This document shows, one piece after another, positions 5,865-8,074 of a DNA stretch of 8,074 nucleotides. Under the pieces are notes generated by a model. The model saw only the letters and a program-made list of their open reading frames with translations. It was not told the DNA's origin and did not search any database. Position 1 is the first letter of the stretch. Each line of letters begins with the position of its first letter. Made by a program: the position numbers and the translations under genes. The DNA lies in assembly GCA_030642425.1 (NCBI GenBank), contig DAOWNU010000071.1, forward strand, positions 1 to 8,074, read 5' to 3'. This DNA is from a bacterium. Lineage in GTDB: Bacteria; UBP14; UBA6098.

Positions 5865-5950
5865 GGAGAGGGGGGGATTCGAACCCCCGATACGCTTGCA
5901 CGTATAACTGCTTAGCAGGCAGCTGCCTTCAGCCGCTCGGCCACCTCTCC
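5865..5950 (-). tRNA. tRNA-Ser (anticodon GCU)
   Basis: An 86-nt class II tRNA. Acceptor GGAGAGG pairs with CCTCTCC; the D arm is GCC/GGC; the anticodon stem is GCTGC/GCAGT with loop CTGCTAA, giving anticodon GCU for AGC/AGU serine codons. A long variable arm (TATACG...CGTAT) is typical of tRNA-Ser, and the T arm is GGGGG-TTCGAAT-CCCCC. No CCA is encoded: the acceptor is followed by GAAT, so CCA must be added by a nucleotidyltransferase. Partial copies of its 5' end lie upstream and of its 3' end downstream, while the gene itself looks intact. Confidence 0.96.
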
Positions 5951-6146
5951 TTAAAAAACACAAAATGTGTTTCTATACAAATAGAATATAAAAAACTAAT
6001 AAATATATTTCATATATTTTGTATTGTGCCACCTCTCCGGGGTGAATAGAACTTATGTTCTATTCGGGAAATATTTAATAAAGAACTAATAAATATATTT
6101 CATATATTCTGGTGTTCGGCCACCTCTCCTTAAGAAACACAAAATG
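5937..6146 (-). repeat. Tandem repeats carrying the tRNA-Ser 5' end
   Basis: CCACCTCTCC, the complement of the tRNA-Ser 5' terminus, occurs at 5941-5950 (intact gene), 6029-6038 and 6120-6129, spaced 88 and 91 bp. The stretch 5937-5967 (tRNA start plus 17 nt of leader) recurs at 6116-6146 with one mismatch. The segment 5994-6018 recurs exactly at 6084-6108. The unit of about 90 bp therefore contains promoter-like sequence, leader and tRNA start, and its upstream copies are truncated tRNA ghosts. A perfect hairpin GAATAGAAC-TTAT-GTTCTATTC (6043-6064) sits in the middle copy. Confidence 0.75.
5985..6013 (-). promoter_or_regulatory. Possible tRNA-Ser promoter inside a repeat
   Basis: On the minus strand ATGAAA (6008-6013, 4 of 6 to TTGACA) and TATATT (5985-5990, 5 of 6 to TATAAT) are separated by 17 bp. 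The start site would leave a leader of roughly 30 nt before the tRNA. The -35 box and spacer lie in a 25-bp segment that recurs exactly at 6084-6108, where the -10 equivalent is TATTAA (6075-6080). The AT-rich setting makes chance matches likely. Confidence 0.35.
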
Positions 6147-6226
6147 GTTATTAAATATTTAATTTATAAATATGACTCTTGAAGAACCCGTTTTTACTTA
6201 GTTTATAAATCCTCAAACATTAATAG

Positions 6227-6273
6227 GCACGGCGTCTCGCCGTGCATTTCACCTGTCGAGCGAGACGCTCGAC
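6227..6273. repeat. Twin perfect hairpins with complementary apices
   Basis: Hairpin 1 is GCACGGCG-TCT-CGCCGTGC (6227-6245) and hairpin 2 is GTCGAGCG-AGA-CGCTCGAC (6255-6273), each with a perfect 8-bp stem. The top of hairpin 1, GCGTCTCG (6232-6239), is the exact reverse complement of the top of hairpin 2, CGAGACGC (6261-6268). The layout resembles paired dispersed palindromes (REP/BIME type). Hairpin 2 is followed by CTTTTA on the plus strand, a poor terminator tail. Confidence 0.65.
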
Positions 6274-6391
6274 CTTTTATAAGATGATTTATCAAAGACC
6301 ATAAAGGGCTTCGTTTGAAGCATCTTAAGAAGCTTAACCAATTCAGCATACAGTTTCAGAATTGCAAAGAACAAGGCTTTATTTATCTCGA

Positions 6392-6850
6392 TCAGTCCCT
6401 TAATTTCCTAAAAAAACGATGAAGTATTTCGCGGCATTCGTCCTCGATAACCCCGGAAGTTATACGGATCGAATGACCGAAAGCTGGATCGTGCGCGAGG
6501 CCCCATCGAGAGCGGACAGCGCCCAATTTTGGGTCGTCCGCGCCAAAAACAAGGCGCCCCACTCTCGACAGCATAATCGCCGACATGCACATCGGGCAAG
6601 GCTCGAGAGTTACGTAAAGCGTGACATCCTCGAGAACTCGCGAACCGAGAATACGCCCGGCTTCTCGCAGAGCAATTATCTCCGCGTGTCCGGTCGGGTC
6701 GGAATCCGACTCGCGATTATTCCGTGCGCGGGAGATGATCTTATCGCGCAGAACGGCGACGCAACCGACCGGAACTTCGCCACTCTCGAATGCTTTCCCG
6801 GCCTCGGCGAGGGCTTCTCTCATATAGCTTTTGTCTTTTTCAATATCCAT
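6392..6850 (-). CDS. tadA: tRNA-specific adenosine deaminase TadA
   Basis: 152 aa, typical for TadA. The enzyme deaminates wobble A34 of tRNA-Arg(ACG) to inosine, letting one tRNA read CGU, CGC and CGA; it acts in the cytoplasm as a homodimer. The zinc deaminase signature is complete: His55 and Glu57 in HAE, and Cys85 and Cys88 in PCPMC. N-terminal MREALAEAGKAFESGEVPVGC is family-typical, as is the C-terminal FFRKLR. The ATG at 6850 is chosen because it gives the usual short segment before MREALAEA; a longer in-frame TTG at 6895 would add 15 atypical residues and run almost into the tRNA gene. No strong Shine-Dalgarno is seen before the ATG. The start lies 54 bp downstream of the tRNA-Arg(ACG) 3' end on the same strand, with no room for a clear separate promoter, so co-transcription with its substrate tRNA is likely. 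Related guanine or cytosine deaminases are alternatives but fit the motifs and context less well. Confidence 0.93.
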   Translation of the reverse strand: MDIEKDKSYMREALAEAGKAFESGEVPVGCVAVLRDKIISRARNNRESDSDPTGHAEIIALREAGRILGSRVLEDVTLYVTLEPCPMCMSAIMLSRVGRLVFGADDPKLGAVRSRWGLAHDPAFGHSIRITSGVIEDECREILHRFFRKLRD

Positions 6851-6904
6851 TGTAAAGAACTTAAAAGTGCATCCGGCCCTGCGGACGGCCTGCAAAATAA
6901 AAAG

Positions 6905-6978
6905 CGCGCCCGGCAGGATTCGAACCTGCGGCCTACGGATTCGTAGTCCGGCGCTCTATCCAGCTGAGCTACGGGCGC
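6905..6978 (-). tRNA. tRNA-Arg (anticodon ACG)
   Basis: A 74-nt tRNA. Acceptor GCGCCCG pairs with CGGGCGC, the discriminator is G, the D arm is GCTC/GAGC, and the anticodon loop CTACGAA gives ACG. The T arm is GCAGG-TTCGAAT-CCTGC. The outermost anticodon-stem pair appears as a C-T mismatch while the other four pairs are good. No CCA is encoded; the acceptor is followed by CTTTTTATTTT, a U-rich stretch that might cause partial termination. With A34 this is the classical substrate of TadA, whose gene follows directly. Confidence 0.96.
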
Positions 6979-6995
6979 GTGAAACCAGCGTGCTA

Positions 6996-7023
6996 ATAAT
7001 ATACCTGAACGCCGTTTTGTCAA
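6996..7023 (-). promoter_or_regulatory. Strong sigma70 promoter of tRNA-Arg and tadA
   Basis: On the minus strand a perfect TTGACA (7018-7023) and TATTAT (6996-7001, 5 of 6 to consensus) are 16 bp apart. Transcription would begin about 10 nt before the tRNA 5' end at 6978, as expected for a stable-RNA promoter. No second promoter is apparent between the tRNA and tadA. Confidence 0.7.
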
Positions 7024-7059
7024 ATAGTTTTTCTGCAGTTTTTATCTTTCGCTTTCGGG

Positions 7060-8074
7060 CTATTTCAACAGGACGATTTTTTTATGCGAAACGGTCTCCC
7101 CGGCAACGAGCAGCGCGAGATAATTGCCCGAGGGCAGCTCGAATCCGGCTGAAGATTTGCCTTCCCAGACAAAGGAATTCGCCCCGGCCTCGAAAATTCC
7201 TTTATAAAGCCGCGCGACAAGCCTCCCCGAAGAATCATATATTTTCAACTCGCCACTCGTCTTATCTTCTATATCGAAGTCGATGTTCACGCGCGAGTTA
7301 AACGGATTCGGATGGGCATTCAGCTCGATCTCCGTAGGCAAAGCGGCGATCTCTTTTTCCGGCAGGGAAGCCGTGCTGTCGATAACGAAATCCCAGATGC
7401 CGCGCCCGTAAGTGCCGAATCGAACGGTGTTTATCGGGGCGACATAATCCACCGTCCAATAAACCTGATCCGGCGCAGTAACCGCCGCCATATCGAACCA
7501 GCGATTCTCATCCCGGATATAGACATAGGGGCCGACTTCCGTGGCGGCGAAAAGTAATTTGTCATCCGGTGTGATAGCCATTTCATAGACGAGCGTATGC
7601 GGCAGGCCGTCGAACATTTCCTCGAAAGTGCGGCCGTGATCATCCGAAACATAGACCGGCGGATTCGAATATCCGCTGCCGGCGATATAAACGCGACCGA
7701 AAGTTACCGGCGAGGCGATTATCGTGGAACCGTAGAAATAGTGGCCATGCGGGCCTTCGAATGCGGGAGTAATATCCCAGGAAATTCCGGCGTCGGTGGA
7801 AAGGAAAAAGCTGCCGTTGCTCGTGAGGACATAGCGGAAATTGGGATCGATAGGCGAATATTCCATCGCCGACACGCGCACGCCATCCTCTTCAAGGCTG
7901 AAATCGAAGGGCTGTTCTTCGGCGCCGACCCAGAGAACATGGGCCGTTAGATGCCACAAATGCGCTCCGCCCTCGCTGCCGCCACCGCCGATATAACAGC
8001 GATCCACCGCCGAAGGGTCTTCCATTATCGGAGGCATCCACAGGTAATTCGACCCCACAAAATCCCATGTAACC
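7060..8074 (-). CDS. Beta-propeller surface/secreted protein, 3' part, with C-terminal sorting domain
   Basis: The frame is open from the right edge to a TAG at 7060-7062, so 337 C-terminal residues are visible and the N-terminus lies outside. The GTG at 8058 is internal, since the frame continues upstream to the edge as VTWDFV. The main part has Asp-box/BNR-type beta-propeller repeats (LSTDAGISWD, VSDDHGRTFEEM), as in sialidase-like and Vps10/Sortilin-like propellers, with regularly placed YVLTSNG and LLFAATEVGPYV blades. The last 83 residues start at PNPFN and run through LKIYDSSGRLVARL, WEGKSSAGFELPSGNY and a Lys-rich end (KKIVLLK). This is a FlgD-like/type A C-terminal sorting domain, used by type IX secretion or analogous export in FCB bacteria. 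A cell-surface or secreted role is therefore likely; the ligand or enzymatic activity is unknown. No clear terminator precedes the tRNA-Arg promoter downstream. Confidence 0.85.
   Translation of the reverse strand, partial: VTWDFVGSNYLWMPPIMEDPSAVDRCYIGGGGSEGGAHLWHLTAHVLWVGAEEQPFDFSLEEDGVRVSAMEYSPIDPNFRYVLTSNGSFFLSTDAGISWDITPAFEGPHGHYFYGSTIIASPVTFGRVYIAGSGYSNPPVYVSDDHGRTFEEMFDGLPHTLVYEMAITPDDKLLFAATEVGPYVYIRDENRWFDMAAVTAPDQVYWTVDYVAPINTVRFGTYGRGIWDFVIDSTASLPEKEIAALPTEIELNAHPNPFNSRVNIDFDIEDKTSGELKIYDSSGRLVARLYKGIFEAGANSFVWEGKSSAGFELPSGNYLALLVAGETVSHKKIVLLK

Larger units (their letters stand above)
5951..6391. other. Gene-free AT-rich spacer between tRNA-Ser and tadA
   Basis: No coding region is supported. 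The left half holds the tRNA-Ser derived repeats, 6227-6273 holds twin GC-rich hairpins, and 6308-6321 holds a small hairpin GCTTC-GTTT-GAAGC that could mark the end of the tadA transcript but has no strong U-run. The rest is AT-rich DNA in which I see nothing definite. Confidence 0.6.

Noticed and set aside
6111..6129. A second tRNA-Ser gene or pseudogene upstream
   Set aside because: Only the first 14 nt of the tRNA are present; no anticodon arm or T arm follows, so it is a fragment inside a repeat, not a tRNA gene.
6851..6895. TTG at 6895 as tadA start
   Set aside because: It adds 15 atypical residues and begins almost at the tRNA-Arg 3' end; ATG at 6850 gives a normal TadA N-terminus.
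6831..7301. Plus-strand open frame of 156 codons
   Set aside because: Its recognisable peptide (RIRTCGLRIRSPALYPAELR) is the well-known false translation of a tRNA gene, here the tRNA-Arg complement, and it runs antisense to the propeller gene.

Overview
This window is bacterial. Single-exon genes sit behind Shine-Dalgarno sites and sigma70-like promoters, with a bacterial-type aspartyl-tRNA synthetase, a PhoH-family ATPase, TadA and two tRNA genes that lack an encoded CCA end. The right-edge protein ends in a PNPFN-type sorting/FlgD-like Ig domain. Such tails are typical of FCB-group bacteria and related uncultivated phyla (Zixibacteria, Cloacimonadota, WOR-3, Latescibacterota and similar), so a member of that broad assemblage is my inference. 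The exact phylum cannot be read from this sequence.

Layout, left to right. (1) 1-613, minus: 5' part of a secreted protein with a clear signal peptide. Its sigma70-like promoter is overlapped by a perfect 9-bp inverted repeat. (2) 614-1001: intergenic, with a GC-rich island of alternative hairpins, a G-tract and the aspS promoter. (3) 1002-3769, plus: aspS and a phoH-like ATPase gene overlapping by 4 nt, probably one operon. (4) 3905-4603, minus: an unrecognised 232-aa helical protein. (5) 4604-5258: a repeat zone with ten 21-bp units in a 42-bp higher-order pattern, four short hairpins whose stems covary, and a plus-strand terminator. (6) 5259-5660, minus: an exported single-domain rhodanese. 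(7) 5661-6391: tRNA-Ser(GCU), flanked on both sides by partial copies of its own ends, then twin hairpins with complementary apices. (8) 6392-6978, minus: tRNA-Arg(ACG) followed 54 bp downstream by tadA, the deaminase that converts A34 of that tRNA to inosine, behind one strong promoter. (9) 7060-8074, minus: 3' part of a large beta-propeller protein with Asp-box repeats and a C-terminal sorting domain.

Functionally, the window mixes translation genes (AspRS, tRNA-Ser, tRNA-Arg, TadA, and a PhoH-like ATPase whose family is linked to RNA metabolism) with cell-envelope or secreted proteins. No defence system, transposase, CRISPR array or biosynthetic cluster is visible. The most unusual content is in the non-coding DNA: several distinct repeat and hairpin families, and the tRNA-Arg(ACG)-tadA arrangement.
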